Positions 44,331 through 53,641 of a stretch of DNA of 64,000 nt are shown piece by piece (within the stretch, counting starts at the first letter, position 1; every line of letters starts with the position of its first letter). Origin of the DNA: Oscillatoriales cyanobacterium USR001. GTDB lineage: Bacteria > Cyanobacteriota > Cyanobacteriia > Cyanobacteriales > Microcoleaceae. The notes beneath the pieces are model-generated. The model saw nothing but the letters and a program-made list of their open reading frames with translations, ran no database searches and had not been told where the DNA came from. The stretch spans positions 1-64,000 of the forward strand of contig MBRE01000096.1 of NCBI GenBank assembly GCA_001698425.1, in the 5' to 3' direction. The translations under genes and the position numbers were made by a program.

Positions 44331-46244
44331 TTATTTTCGTTGTAATTTAGACTGAGATTGATCTCGTATATTTATTGCCTTATTGCGCTCCTCATTTGGT
44401 AAGTTTTGATTAGTTATTATTTTATCAGCTTCTTTCGCAGCGGTTTCAAAAGCTTCCCGTGCCTGATCTAGTTTTACCAATTTCTCTGCTGCATTCAGCG
44501 CTTTCCCTATCTCACCTAGCTTTACCCATCTTTCCAGTGCTTCACCTTTATTAAAGTAGGCTAACATTAATTCTGTATTTGGTGAGTTCTTTAATTCCAA
44601 ATCGATTACTTGGTTAAAGTCGGTGATAGCGTCTTGATACTTCCCCAAATCCTTTCTGATCTCTCCTCTACAATTTAAAGCACCAGTAAATTTAGGCTCT
44701 ATTTTTACGGCTTCATTACATAAATCTAACTGTTCTAATGTACGAGTAGGAGGTGGCAATTGACCTAGTGTAGAACTTTTGGCCACTAAAATTTGAGGTT
44801 TATAACGATTTAGAAATGAAGGAAAAAATGGAAAATTTATTGCTATATCGTAAGTGTCTTTAGCTTTTTCAAATTGTTTGTTCTTCTGTAACTCTAACCC
44901 CTGATAATATAAACCTTCGACATATTTATGTTGAGCTACAATGGATATAAGTGCTATAATTAGTAATGCAGGTACAATCCTCCATTGCTTGACAAAAAGT
45001 AAAAAATATTGTAACTGCAACTTCAGATTAAAAGTAAAACTTGGAGGAATAGAACGCTTTTGAATTTTGGGAATATCTTTGATCGTATCAGTGATTAAAT
45101 ATGCTTCACTCAAGCACATTTCTGATAATTGTTTTAGGCGATCTCTTTTACTCTCTATTAATTCAACACAGAAAAATAAATTTTTTGTTGTTTCGTCATA
45201 GAAACACTCTAAACGCCTCTTTTTATTAGAAACAATGCGATTTAATAATTCTCTTTTGTTCTGCAACTCTTGTTTAATATCTTCTATAGTGAAGCGATCG
45301 ATTGATATTGGTTTGAGTTGTTTAATAATAAAACGAGAACCGGATGAATCGCCGATATATTCTGCGAGGTAGTCGTAACCAAATATCGGACATTCCAAAT
45401 TTTCCAAGACTTTGTATGAGCGAGTATGCTCTAGCAATGTGTAGATGCTACTTTTTAGATGATTGATATCATCAAGAACCTCTTGTGGCGATTGATAACG
45501 CTCTTCAGGGTTCGATTTTTCCATCCTGTTTAAAATATTTTGCAATCCGGGAGTAAACTCTCCTTGTGGTGGCCATATTGTCTCAGAAATAGTGATGTCA
45601 GAAGCGGGAGATTTTCCAGTCAATGCTTCAATAGCTGTTCTAGCTAAAGAATATATGTCACTTCTAATGGTCACAGTTTCTCGCGCCCATTGTTCTGGGC
45701 TTGCATAGCCTGGGGTTCCTGTAAACTCACCTTCTCGTGTCAAGTTCTGTCCAATTTCTTTAATAATTCCAAAGTCAATCAAAACAACATCAATTTTTCC
45801 TAATTTACTGCGCCAGACTAAATTATCTGGTTTGATATCGCGGTGAATAATTTCCAGACTATGTATATAATTCAAGACATCAAGGACTTGTTCCAGTAAG
45901 CAAGTAACTTCAAATTCACTTAACTTGCCATATTTTTTAAGGATTTGTCTTAAATTAGGGCCCTCTATGTATTGTTGAACTAAATATTGTCCTTGCAGGA
46001 AATCAAAGTGATCTAAAAATTTAGGAATCCGCTCGTGTTTAGATTCTTCTAGGATTTTCGCCTCATTTTGAAATCGTTTATAAGCTGTTTCACTTTTTGC
46101 ATCAAGATATTTGACTACACAATAAGAGCCACCTTTGTCGCGATCTTTTGCTAAAAAAGTTTTCCCTTGGTTGCCATCGTCAAACTTCCGAATGATTTCG
46201 TATCGCTCCTTGATGATATCTCCTGGTTTGTAATTTATACTCAT
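44331..46244 (-). CDS. Serine/threonine protein kinase with membrane helix and TPR tail
   Basis: A 637-residue Hanks-type kinase. The kinase domain (~14-270) keeps the VAIK-type lysine (YCVVKYLD), HRDIKPDNL with the catalytic Asp, DFGIIKE, and GTPGYASPEQW; the Gly-rich loop (KFDDGNQGKTF) is slightly divergent. A helical linker, one membrane helix (~420-440, PALLIIALISIVAQ) and TPR-like repeats (~445-630) follow. TPRs would then be on the other side of the membrane, a usual layout for cyanobacterial Spk proteins. The target is unknown. No phosphatase gene is adjacent. Confidence 0.9.
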   Translation of the reverse strand: MSINYKPGDIIKERYEIIRKFDDGNQGKTFLAKDRDKGGSYCVVKYLDAKSETAYKRFQNEAKILEESKHERIPKFLDHFDFLQGQYLVQQYIEGPNLRQILKKYGKLSEFEVTCLLEQVLDVLNYIHSLEIIHRDIKPDNLVWRSKLGKIDVVLIDFGIIKEIGQNLTREGEFTGTPGYASPEQWARETVTIRSDIYSLARTAIEALTGKSPASDITISETIWPPQGEFTPGLQNILNRMEKSNPEERYQSPQEVLDDINHLKSSIYTLLEHTRSYKVLENLECPIFGYDYLAEYIGDSSGSRFIIKQLKPISIDRFTIEDIKQELQNKRELLNRIVSNKKRRLECFYDETTKNLFFCVELIESKRDRLKQLSEMCLSEAYLITDTIKDIPKIQKRSIPPSFTFNLKLQLQYFLLFVKQWRIVPALLIIALISIVAQHKYVEGLYYQGLELQKNKQFEKAKDTYDIAINFPFFPSFLNRYKPQILVAKSSTLGQLPPPTRTLEQLDLCNEAVKIEPKFTGALNCRGEIRKDLGKYQDAITDFNQVIDLELKNSPNTELMLAYFNKGEALERWVKLGEIGKALNAAEKLVKLDQAREAFETAAKEADKIITNQNLPNEERNKAINIRDQSQSKLQRK

Positions 46245-46909
46245 ATGTGGCAGGCTAAGAATCTAAAGGTGGGCATTTCCTTGTTGAATAAGCGGCTAAA
46301 GTTTTTTCAGTAGCTTACTCAAGCAATATTTTTGAGAATCAGCTTTGATTTTTATGTTGAGATTTTACCATAGGTAGACGAGGTAAGTGCTGTCTGGGAG
46401 AATATCGGGGGGTTGGGAAGGAGATCATCCCGATTTTGTAGGGGCGAAGCATTTCGGTAGTGAATCTCTTGTTATTTTATCTGCCGGAATGCTTCGCCCC
46501 TACGGAAAGGCAATGGGAAGTGTTGAACCAAACTGCTCTACCAGAGTGATTCTCGATCGATTGCGATCTGGAACAAGAAAATATGATTCCTTAGTTTTTC
46601 TGGATGTAACAGCTAAATTGACGCTTGCCCTTATATCATGGCTTATATCATGGTTTGATTATCCTCTGACTAGCCTGTGTCCTTTTGGCATAAATTATAC
46701 ACAATCTTAGAAAAAACACAAAACTATCAGAGATTACAGGACTTAAGAAACTCTTATAGGGCTACACCGCACAGTAGTGTTGTGCAACTAGATAGACCAT
46801 AGACTTTGGCATATTTGGATATTCTAGTTACCAAATTAAGTGATTGTACACCGATTTGTGTTTAATTTGATAAAATGTATATGAGATTTGCCCCCTAAAA
46901 CTTCCTTCT
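46245..46909. other. Intergenic region without convincing gene
   Basis: About 660 bases between the kinase and the ABC ATPase. It contains a family A palindrome (46438-46503). A plus-strand open frame at 46387-46710 crosses that palindrome, has no ribosome site or recognisable protein, and is not taken as a gene. Confidence 0.6.
46438..46503. repeat. Palindromic repeat family A, second locus
   Basis: Arms gtaggggcgaagcatttcgg and ccggaatgcttcgcccctac face each other across 26 bases, with one mismatch. Same unit as at 17538-17655; here it is a single clean hairpin. Confidence 0.85.
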
Positions 46910-47686
46910 ATGAAATCCCAATCCTCAGAAACCTACTCCCCAAACCTTGAAGATCAACTCAAACAGGAATTAGAAAAACCTGTCATTATCGGCTTAGAAA
47001 ACATTACCAAAGTCTATGGCATTGGTGACTTAGAAGTGCGGGCTTTAAATGGTGTGAGCCTCACTGTAAAACAAGGAGAATATTGCTCAATTATGGGAGC
47101 TTCTGGATCGGGGAAATCTACAGCTATGAATATTATCGGCTGTCTCGATCGCCCGACTACCGGTAGCTATTATTTAGATGGTGTAGATGTCGCACAAATG
47201 CCAGAAGATGATTTAGCCAGAATTCGTAATTTAAAACTAGGTTTTGTCTTCCAACAATTTCATCTTTTACCTCAATTAACTGCCTTAGAAAATGTAATGT
47301 TACCAATGGTTTATGCCAGCGTACCGACCGCAGAAAGACGCGATCGCGCCAGGGTAGCTTTAACGCGGGTGGGCTTAGAAAACCGACTACAAAATAAGCC
47401 GAATCAACTATCAGGAGGACAGCAACAACGGGTGGCGATCGCGCGCGCAATTGTGAACCGTCCCGTGTTATTATTAGCTGATGAACCTACGGGTGCTTTG
47501 GATACTAAAACTACTCAAGAAGTGATGGATATTTTTACAGAACTTAATCATAGCGGTATGACTGTTGTGATGGTGACACACGAACCAGATGTCGCCCGTC
47601 AAAGTCGTCGAATTGTGGTATTTCGTGATGGTCAAGTTATACACGACGATCTCACGCCGGAGGATCTTCACAGCGCTGGCTTTTAA
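46910..47686 (+). CDS. ABC transporter ATPase, MacB/LolD type
   Basis: A 258-residue ATPase. Walker [10 protein letters not shown] (~63-71), Q-loop [11 protein letters not shown], signature [14 protein letters not shown], Walker [13 protein letters not shown] and the H-loop VTHEPDVA are all intact. The sequence is of the MacB/LolD/DevA group that works with mechanotransmission permeases. No permease is next to it. The next gene begins 14-59 bases later and encodes a Tat-exported caspase homologue, so the two are likely co-transcribed. Export of an unknown substrate is inferred. Confidence 0.9.
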   Translation: MKSQSSETYSPNLEDQLKQELEKPVIIGLENITKVYGIGDLEVRALNGVSLTVKQGEYCSIMGASGSGKSTAMNIIGCLDRPTTGSYYLDGVDVAQMPEDDLARIRNLKLGFVFQQFHLLPQLTALENVMLPMVYASVPTAERRDRARVALTRVGLENRLQNKPNQLSGGQQQRVAIARAIVNRPVLLLADEPTGALDTKTTQEVMDIFTELNHSGMTVVMVTHEPDVARQSRRIVVFRDGQVIHDDLTPEDLHSAGF

Positions 47687-47745
47687 CTAAAATCCGCTCC
47701 ATGAAACTTGCTCAAATCTACTCTATAGAAAGTCAGGAATTACGC

Positions 47746-50010
47746 ATGGTAATTAAACGGCGGGAATTTTTACAAAAATCTGGGTGGCTACTGGCGGGGC
47801 TAGGGATTAGCGAAGCTCTACTTTGGCAATTAAGCGATCGCTATGCCCAAACTTTAGCACAACCGACAAAGCGCAAATTAGCCTTGCTAGTAGGAATAAA
47901 TCAATATCCCAACTTAGAAACGGAAAGCACGCCCCTGCGTGGCGCAATTACAGATGTAGAATTACAACGGGAGTTACTAACTTATCGGTTTGGCTTTCAA
48001 CCGTCGGATATTCTCACTTTAATTGATAGTGAAGCTACTAGAGAAAATATTGAGATGGCTTTTCAAAGTCATCTCAAGGAACAAGCTAAGGCGGGGGATA
48101 TAGTAATTTTTCACTTTAGTGGTTTCGGTAGCCGAATTAGTTTAGATGAGTCCCTAGAACGGGTACAAAATAGTTTAGTACCTGTGGATGATATTTTGCC
48201 TATACAATCAGGATCGATCGCGAAGGATTTACTAGAAGAAACACTGTTAATATTACTGCGATCGCTCTCAACAGAAAATGCGATCGCTTTTCTTGATGCT
48301 AGTTATACTGATTGCGGTGCAGATTTTCAAGGTAATTTGCGAATCCGTTATCGTTCCCGCCCCACAGTTAAACAAGTTAGTCCAGCAGAATTAGCATTTT
48401 TAACAGGATTAAAAGCTAATTCTGGCAATCTCGATTTGACGCAATTTTCTAGTAAAATTAGAGTGATTTCACCTGCAAAAATAGCCGCAGAAATTGAACA
48501 TAATGGCTTTAATGCTGGAGTCTTTACTTACGCGCTAACTCAATCTCTTTGGCAGACAACAGACGCAGTAAATTTGCAAATTAATCTCAGTCAGGCTGTC
48601 AATACGATATCAAAATTAACAGAGCGCGATCGCCTGTTAGAAATTCCCGCCAAAAACTCCCAAATTCAAGATTTCCCGATTAATGTTTCAGATTTAATTG
48701 CTAATTCCCCTAGCGCTGATGGCGCGGCGATCGCGATTGAAGATAGCGGCAAAACCCTACAATTATGGATGGGAGGATTGCCCGCGAAAATACTCGATGC
48801 CTATCAAGTAAATTCTGTATTTACTTTACTCCCAGAAACCATCCCTCGATGGCAATTGCGATCGCGTAACGGCTTAATTGCTAAAGCTCAAATTAGAGAA
48901 CTACCAATTACTGATAGTAAATTTATTACCCCTGTTGTCGGTCAATTGGTGCGGGAAGCCGTGCGAGTTTTACCCCGAAATATTAATTTAACAGTTGCTT
49001 TAGATCCTGGATTAGAACGCATTGAACGAGTAGATGCTACCAGTGCTTTTGCGCTAATTCCCCAAGTTTCCGTAGTCACCGGAGAACAAGTAGCCGACTA
49101 TAGATTTGGTCGCGTTTCTAAGACAGCGATCGCTCAAATGCCTAATACTTCCTTACCACCTCTTTACCAAGGTCGTTATGGTTTATTTTCCGTAGGACAA
49201 AAATTAATTCCTAATACCGTAGGAGACGGCGGCGCAGCGGTAAAAGTCGCCGTACAATCCTTAGCACCCCAAATGAAAACCCTGCTGGCGGCTAAACTAT
49301 TAGAATTAACCACAAATGTTGAATCTTCTTTATTAAAAGTGAGCGCAACTTTAGCCGTTATACCACCAACAAATAATGTTAATGTGCGACCAAAAATTTT
49401 GATCGAACAAATACCTCCGCGAGCTTTTGAACAGGGAAAAACAATAATTAGTCCTGATTTCCAGCAAAATCCTGACGGGATTGTAAATTTATCTGTAGGC
49501 AGTCGGATTCAATATAGTTTATATAATAGAAGCGATCGCCCGGTTTATTTTATGGTGTTTTGTTTAGATAGCAATGGATTAGCGATCGTCTTCAACCCAC
49601 CATCACCTCCAACTACTACAGATAATGATCCTCCTGACTTATTATCACAATTCGCGATCGCCCCAGTTCAAGCCTTAAATCAATCAGTCGATCCTAACCA
49701 GACAACCACCCCAAAAAATACTTTAGAATGGCTAATTCATGGGCCATCAGGCTTAGTTGAAACTCATATTTTATTTAGTCACTCTCCTTTCACTCAAACT
49801 CTTACTGCTTTAGCAGGAGAAATGCAGCAAGTCAGAGATAACTTGTCCATCGCCATACTTTTAAACCCCTTAAAAGTAGCTCAAGCAGTTCTACAAGACC
49901 TGCATAATGCTAGTATGAATGGAGTCGAAAAAGTCGGATTAGTCACAGAAGATTTCGCCCTCGATGTCAACGCTTGGGCAAATTTGAGTTTTGTTTATCG
50001 AGTCATCTAA
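47746..50010 (+). CDS. Tat-exported pseudo-caspase (inactive orthocaspase-like protein)
   Basis: A 754-residue protein. A twin-arginine signal (KRREFLQKSGWLLAG) opens it; AGGAA six bases upstream supports the ATG at 47746 over the one at 47701. A caspase p20-like domain follows (~42-290) with ALLVGINQYP, but the catalytic His of the SGHG motif is Phe127 (FHFSGFGSR) and the Cys position is Ser186 (FLDASYTDC). Both catalytic residues are thus replaced. The rest (~330-754) has a DUF4384-like part (VGSRIQYSLYNRSDRPVYF). Cyanobacterial orthocaspases with altered dyads are known. A structural or regulatory periplasmic role is inferred. It follows the MacB-type ATPase and precedes the Rpn gene. Confidence 0.85.
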   Translation: MVIKRREFLQKSGWLLAGLGISEALLWQLSDRYAQTLAQPTKRKLALLVGINQYPNLETESTPLRGAITDVELQRELLTYRFGFQPSDILTLIDSEATRENIEMAFQSHLKEQAKAGDIVIFHFSGFGSRISLDESLERVQNSLVPVDDILPIQSGSIAKDLLEETLLILLRSLSTENAIAFLDASYTDCGADFQGNLRIRYRSRPTVKQVSPAELAFLTGLKANSGNLDLTQFSSKIRVISPAKIAAEIEHNGFNAGVFTYALTQSLWQTTDAVNLQINLSQAVNTISKLTERDRLLEIPAKNSQIQDFPINVSDLIANSPSADGAAIAIEDSGKTLQLWMGGLPAKILDAYQVNSVFTLLPETIPRWQLRSRNGLIAKAQIRELPITDSKFITPVVGQLVREAVRVLPRNINLTVALDPGLERIERVDATSAFALIPQVSVVTGEQVADYRFGRVSKTAIAQMPNTSLPPLYQGRYGLFSVGQKLIPNTVGDGGAAVKVAVQSLAPQMKTLLAAKLLELTTNVESSLLKVSATLAVIPPTNNVNVRPKILIEQIPPRAFEQGKTIISPDFQQNPDGIVNLSVGSRIQYSLYNRSDRPVYFMVFCLDSNGLAIVFNPPSPPTTTDNDPPDLLSQFAIAPVQALNQSVDPNQTTTPKNTLEWLIHGPSGLVETHILFSHSPFTQTLTALAGEMQQVRDNLSIAILLNPLKVAQAVLQDLHNASMNGVEKVGLVTEDFALDVNAWANLSFVYRVI

Positions 50011-50074
50011 AATCCCGGTTACTATTCTTCATCTTCTTCGTGTCTTTGTGTTTCACTAAAAAGAGGCTAAAAAA

Positions 50075-51064
50075 ATGAGATTTATCAATCCTAAAACCGA
50101 CTTCGCCTTTAAAAAAATCTTCGCCTCCGAAGATAGTAAAGACATTCTGATTAGTTTCTTAAATGCTCTCATTTATGCAGGAGAGTCAATCATTGAAGAT
50201 TTAGAAATCATCGATCCCTACGCACCGCCAAGAATTACCGGCTTGAAAGATACTTACCTAGATGTTAAAGCCAAAATTAGCGATGGTACAATAGTAATTA
50301 TCGAAATGCAAGTATTGAATGTTGAGTCTTTCGGTAAACGAGTTTTGTACAATGCGGCCAAGACTTATGCAACTCAACTTAAATCAGGAGAAGGTTATTT
50401 TAAGCTAAAACCAGTAATTGCTTTAACCCTCACAGATTTTGAAATGTTCGACAATTGGGAGGGGGTAATTTCCCGCTTTGTTTTCAAAGAAACCCAACAT
50501 TTATTTGATTACACAGATAATCAAATAGAATTAGTGTTTGTGGAATTGCCGAAGTTTCAGAAGAAATTAGAAGATTTAGAAACCTTGGCAGATAAGTGGA
50601 TTTATTTTATGAAAACCGCACCTAGCTTAGAGGTTATCCCCGAAAAAATGGGGAGCATTCCCGCAATTAATAAGGCCTTAAGAATAGCTAATGAAGCTAA
50701 TTTGAGCAGTAAAGAGTTGGAAGAGTTAGATAAACAAATGATGTTTCTGGAAGATCAAAAAGGTTTTTTAATCAAAGGTTTACGGGAAGCGAGAGAGGCG
50801 GCTTTACAGGAAGGTAGAGAAGTTGGTTTACAGGAAGGTAAACTTGAAGGTAAACTTGAAGGTAAACTTGAAGGTAAACTTGAAGGTAAACTTGAATTAA
50901 TCATGCGTTTGCTGCGCCGAAGATTTGGTAATCTACTAACTCCAGAGATTGAAAATCGTATTCAGGGGTTATCTATTGACCAATTAGAAAATCTGGTAGA
51001 GGCAATTTTAGACTTTGCCACTGTCGAGGATTTATTAGCTTGGTTGCAGGCAATTTCTGAGTAA
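50075..51064 (+). CDS. Rpn-family PD-(D/E)XK nuclease-like protein with DUF4351 tail
   Basis: A 329-residue Rpn/PDDEXK_2 protein (transposase_31 group). NPKTDFAFKKIFAS opens it; the nuclease core shows Asp in DVKAK and Glu-x-Gln in IIEMQV (~75-92). Residues ~255-275 are five tandem GKLE units, then the C-terminal DUF4351 domain (LRRRFGNLLTPEIENRIQGL ... LVEAILDF). Related E. coli Rpn proteins promote recombination and can cleave DNA; the cyanobacterial ones are numerous and mostly of unknown function. It begins 64 bases after the pseudo-caspase gene on the same strand. Confidence 0.85.
   Translation: MRFINPKTDFAFKKIFASEDSKDILISFLNALIYAGESIIEDLEIIDPYAPPRITGLKDTYLDVKAKISDGTIVIIEMQVLNVESFGKRVLYNAAKTYATQLKSGEGYFKLKPVIALTLTDFEMFDNWEGVISRFVFKETQHLFDYTDNQIELVFVELPKFQKKLEDLETLADKWIYFMKTAPSLEVIPEKMGSIPAINKALRIANEANLSSKELEELDKQMMFLEDQKGFLIKGLREAREAALQEGREVGLQEGKLEGKLEGKLEGKLEGKLELIMRLLRRRFGNLLTPEIENRIQGLSIDQLENLVEAILDFATVEDLLAWLQAISE
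50837..50896 (+). repeat. Five perfect 12-bp tandem repeats
   Basis: The unit ggtaaacttgaa occurs five times without change, encoding GKLE x5 in the linker of the Rpn protein. Identity between units implies recent slippage and a length that may vary between strains. Confidence 0.95.
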
Positions 51065-51171
51065 ATTGAGTCAGGACTTACGGATGATTTTGCGTAAGTC
51101 CTATCAGTTCCCAAAAAATAACTGCTCTCCCGTACTTGTGGTGATAAAGTAGGTTTTTAAGCACAATCTAT

Positions 51172-51452
51172 CTATTGATTTCTCACCCATTTTCGGAATT
51201 CTCGCACGGCTGTAGTTACCCCTAGAATTTGACATTGAGCGAGAAATTCGTCAACTTTGGTAGCGGGAAGTGTGGGGAAAGTAGGAGAGCGATCGCACTC
51301 CATATATTCCCCATTTTGTAATTGATAAAATTTAATCTTTTCTCCATTATATCGCCAGATTTCCGGTACACCTAAATCTGCATAAATATCAAATTGATTT
51401 AAAGAACTGCTAGTAATATCAATTTCAACTGCTAAATCTGGTGGCGGATGTT
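51172..51452 (-). pseudogene. Uma2-family gene remnant (C-terminal half)
   Basis: The minus strand reads HPPPDLAVEIDITSSSLNQ, then ADLGVPEIWRYNGEKI and a tail ending KWVRNQ before TAG at 51172-51174. That is the second half of a Uma2/DUF820 protein, including the family's catalytic-type EIDITS segment. An in-frame TAA stands directly before HPPP and no N-terminal half is found upstream, so the gene is truncated. It lies between the convergent-side Rpn and avtA genes. Confidence 0.8.
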
Positions 51453-51548
51453 ACCATTTTACTCACCTTTTCTGGATTTTCATCTTTTAGATAATTAGTT
51501 GGGTTTCAGTCCTCGCTAAACTGATTAAAACCCAACTATTTACAACTA

Positions 51549-52853
51549 CTATTTAGCCGAATGATACACCTGTTCAACAATCTTTGCCAACCGCTGCATC
51601 GCCAATTCAAGCTCTGCTTCCGTCGCGGTCAAACTAATCCGTAAACACTCCTGTTTATGTCGCCAATCTTCTCGCAAACCAGGGAAGAAAGAACTACCAG
51701 GAACCACAATCACGCCCACTTGTTTCAATTGCTGATAAAATTCCCAATCAGTGATCGGCAAATCTTTCAACCATAACCAGGCAAAAATTGCCCCTTCACC
51801 ACGATGTAAAAACCAAGGCAAATCTTGAGGCATAAATTTGTCCAAAGTTGCTTCTAAAATGGCAAATTTATTCTGATAATGGGGTCGAATTATCTGCTCA
51901 GAAATATTAGCCAGAGATCCAGAAGCGATCGCGCGTGATGCGATCGCCTGTCCATATCTCGGCGAATGGATGCACATATTTGTCTGAAAAGATTCTAATA
52001 TTTGAATCATTCTTTCATCGCCGATCGCAATCCCAATTCGCTCACCGGGCAACCCCGCCTTCGACAAACTCATACAATGTATAATATTCTCAGCAAAAAT
52101 CGGCTTCATTTCCGTAAAATTCAACGCTGGGAAAGGAGGCCCGTAGGCAGAATCAATCAACACTGGCACATTATAGGTAGCCGCCAAAGCTGCAATTTTT
52201 TCTACTTCCTCATTTGTCAGTACATTACCCGTTGGGTTGCAAGGGCGAGAAAATATCACACAACCAGTGTTTTCGTCAATCGCCAATTGGCTGAAATCCG
52301 GGCGGTATTTGAAATGGTGCGCCTTACTGTCAATATCCAAAGTCGGCTTGTAAGCCACCACCGCCTCCGGGAATAAAGTCACGCCGCCGTAACCAGTATA
52401 ATCGGGGCTGAGGGGTAAAACGATCTGTTTGAGTGTACCCTCCCTACCTTGGTAAGGGGGGGTTTGGGGGGGTTCAGTATAGCCACCAAAGGCATTGGCA
52501 GCATAAAAATAGATCGATTGGCTACCGGGAGTGATTAAGATGTTGCGATCGCTTAATTTCAAGCCATAGCGCTGATTAAAATCCTTGAGTACAGCATCAA
52601 TAAACGGCTGATAACCTTGGCTGGAGCCGTAGCGACAAACCACTTCGCCATATTCAGAACTAGATAAAAGATCCGCCGTGCAATCTCGCCATAATTGCTC
52701 AACTTCCGGCAAAATCACTGGATTTCCCGCACTTAAGTTAATAAATTCCTGCCCTTTACCGGCTCTGAGCGTTTCAATAATGTCTTTCATAATCGCTCGA
52801 ACGCCCGTGAGGTTGGACATCTGAACGCCAAATTTAGTGAGGGCAGGGTTCAT
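51549..52853 (-). CDS. avtA: Valine-pyruvate aminotransferase
   Basis: A 434-residue PLP aminotransferase close to E. coli AvtA: LSAGNPVILPEVEQL, TPGSQSIYFYAANAF, FSRPCNPTGNV, DSAYGPPFP, and the PLP-lysine motif CMSLSKAGLPGERIG. It makes valine or alanine from 2-oxoisovalerate/pyruvate. The ATG at 52853 matches the family start; 25 codons upstream are open but not similar. A ten-or-so-residue insertion rich in Pro and Gln (TEPPQTPPYQGREG, ~126-139) is absent from E. coli AvtA and is encoded by a repeat-like run of G and C. Transcribed toward the Uma2 remnant. Confidence 0.88.
   Translation of the reverse strand: MNPALTKFGVQMSNLTGVRAIMKDIIETLRAGKGQEFINLSAGNPVILPEVEQLWRDCTADLLSSSEYGEVVCRYGSSQGYQPFIDAVLKDFNQRYGLKLSDRNILITPGSQSIYFYAANAFGGYTEPPQTPPYQGREGTLKQIVLPLSPDYTGYGGVTLFPEAVVAYKPTLDIDSKAHHFKYRPDFSQLAIDENTGCVIFSRPCNPTGNVLTNEEVEKIAALAATYNVPVLIDSAYGPPFPALNFTEMKPIFAENIIHCMSLSKAGLPGERIGIAIGDERMIQILESFQTNMCIHSPRYGQAIASRAIASGSLANISEQIIRPHYQNKFAILEATLDKFMPQDLPWFLHRGEGAIFAWLWLKDLPITDWEFYQQLKQVGVIVVPGSSFFPGLREDWRHKQECLRISLTATEAELELAMQRLAKIVEQVYHSAK
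52438..52475. repeat. G-run repeat inserted in frame in avtA
   Basis: The run ccctccctaccttggtaaggggggg followed by tttggggggg is of the kind that is usually intergenic in cyanobacteria (on the other strand it encodes PPQTPPYQGREG). Here it sits inside avtA and keeps the frame open. Confidence 0.5.
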
Positions 52854-53167
52854 AGGTAATGCTGCAATTGAAATAAAGGTTAATATTAGAATTGTAGGGT
52901 CATTTTTACCCCTAGCTCTCATTCTCAAAAAATATTACAAAAAATTTATCGTCAGAGAATTTACACCGCGATCGCCTCAAACTTAGACTCTACGCCTGTG
53001 TACGTCCCTAATTAAAACTTCACACTCGAAAACTTGCCAAAAAAATAATCTGCTGTTATAATCAAATACAGATAGGGAAGTTTTAAACAACTTCGATTTC
53101 TCCCCTCCCCCCAGTGGGTGAGTCAAAGGGAGGCAGCGAAAATCCCTTAATCATACCAGTATAAAAC

Positions 53168-53397
53168 ATAGCAAAAGTAAAAACCAAAGACTTCACCGGA
53201 GGTGAAAAATTTCTTTACTTAGCTTTTCCGAACGGCTTTACGGTCAAGGAACCGTTACTGAAACAACAGGTTTGGTAACAGTTTGAAACGCCATCTATGC
53301 ACATTGGGCGCAAATCCAGCCTGATATTGACACGCAAATTACAAACAAAACTACCCCAAAAGGGCGAATATTTTTTTATGAGTGCATAATTCGATAA
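53168..53397 (+). pseudogene. Degraded small gene (unidentified)
   Basis: One frame reads IAKVKTKDFTGGEKFLYLAFP from 53168, where ATA stands in place of a start. A shift then leads to a second frame: ERLYGQGTVTETTGLVTV, TGA at 53284-53286 (probably a lost Trp), and AIYAHWAQIQPDIDTQITN to TAA at 53395-53397. Together these give a convincing ~75-residue protein with a lost start, one frameshift and one stop. The family is not recognised. The rest of 52929-53641 has no gene. Confidence 0.5.
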
Positions 53398-53460
53398 AGC
53401 ATGAAAATCTCGGTGACATAAAGAGGTGTCGTGACTTTATCAAGAAGATCGTTAAAACAA

Positions 53461-53510
53461 TTAAATAATTAGCTTGTTTGTATTAAGCGCTAAAGCGCTT
53501 ACTACGAACC
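53461..53510. repeat. Palindromic repeat family C (AAGCGCTAAAGCGCTT), left copy
   Basis: ttaaataattagcttgtttg followed by tattaagcgctaaagcgcttactacgaacc. The first 20 bases and the palindrome recur at 54621-54680, in the same orientation, on the far side of the GNAT gene. A third copy starts at 63971. Confidence 0.85.
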
Positions 53511-53641
53511 AAATCATCAAGTTATTTAATTTTCATTCCTAACAGCTTTGTTTGCCAACGTAGCACAAGGCTAAATCACTGTACACATTTTGCAATACCC
53601 ACAAAGAGGAACAGTCCGAATTACCGGATTGCAAGTTTTTT

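Noticed and set aside
46387-46710. Plus-strand open frame of 107 codons upstream of the ABC ATPase
   Set aside because: It runs through a family A palindrome, lacks a ribosome site and has no protein-like pattern.
47746-48340. Active caspase assignment for the Tat-exported protein
   Set aside because: The His and Cys positions are Phe127 and Ser186, so peptidase activity by the usual dyad is not supported.
50837-50896. CRISPR-like array
   Set aside because: The repeats are 12 bases with no spacers and are an in-frame GKLE array.
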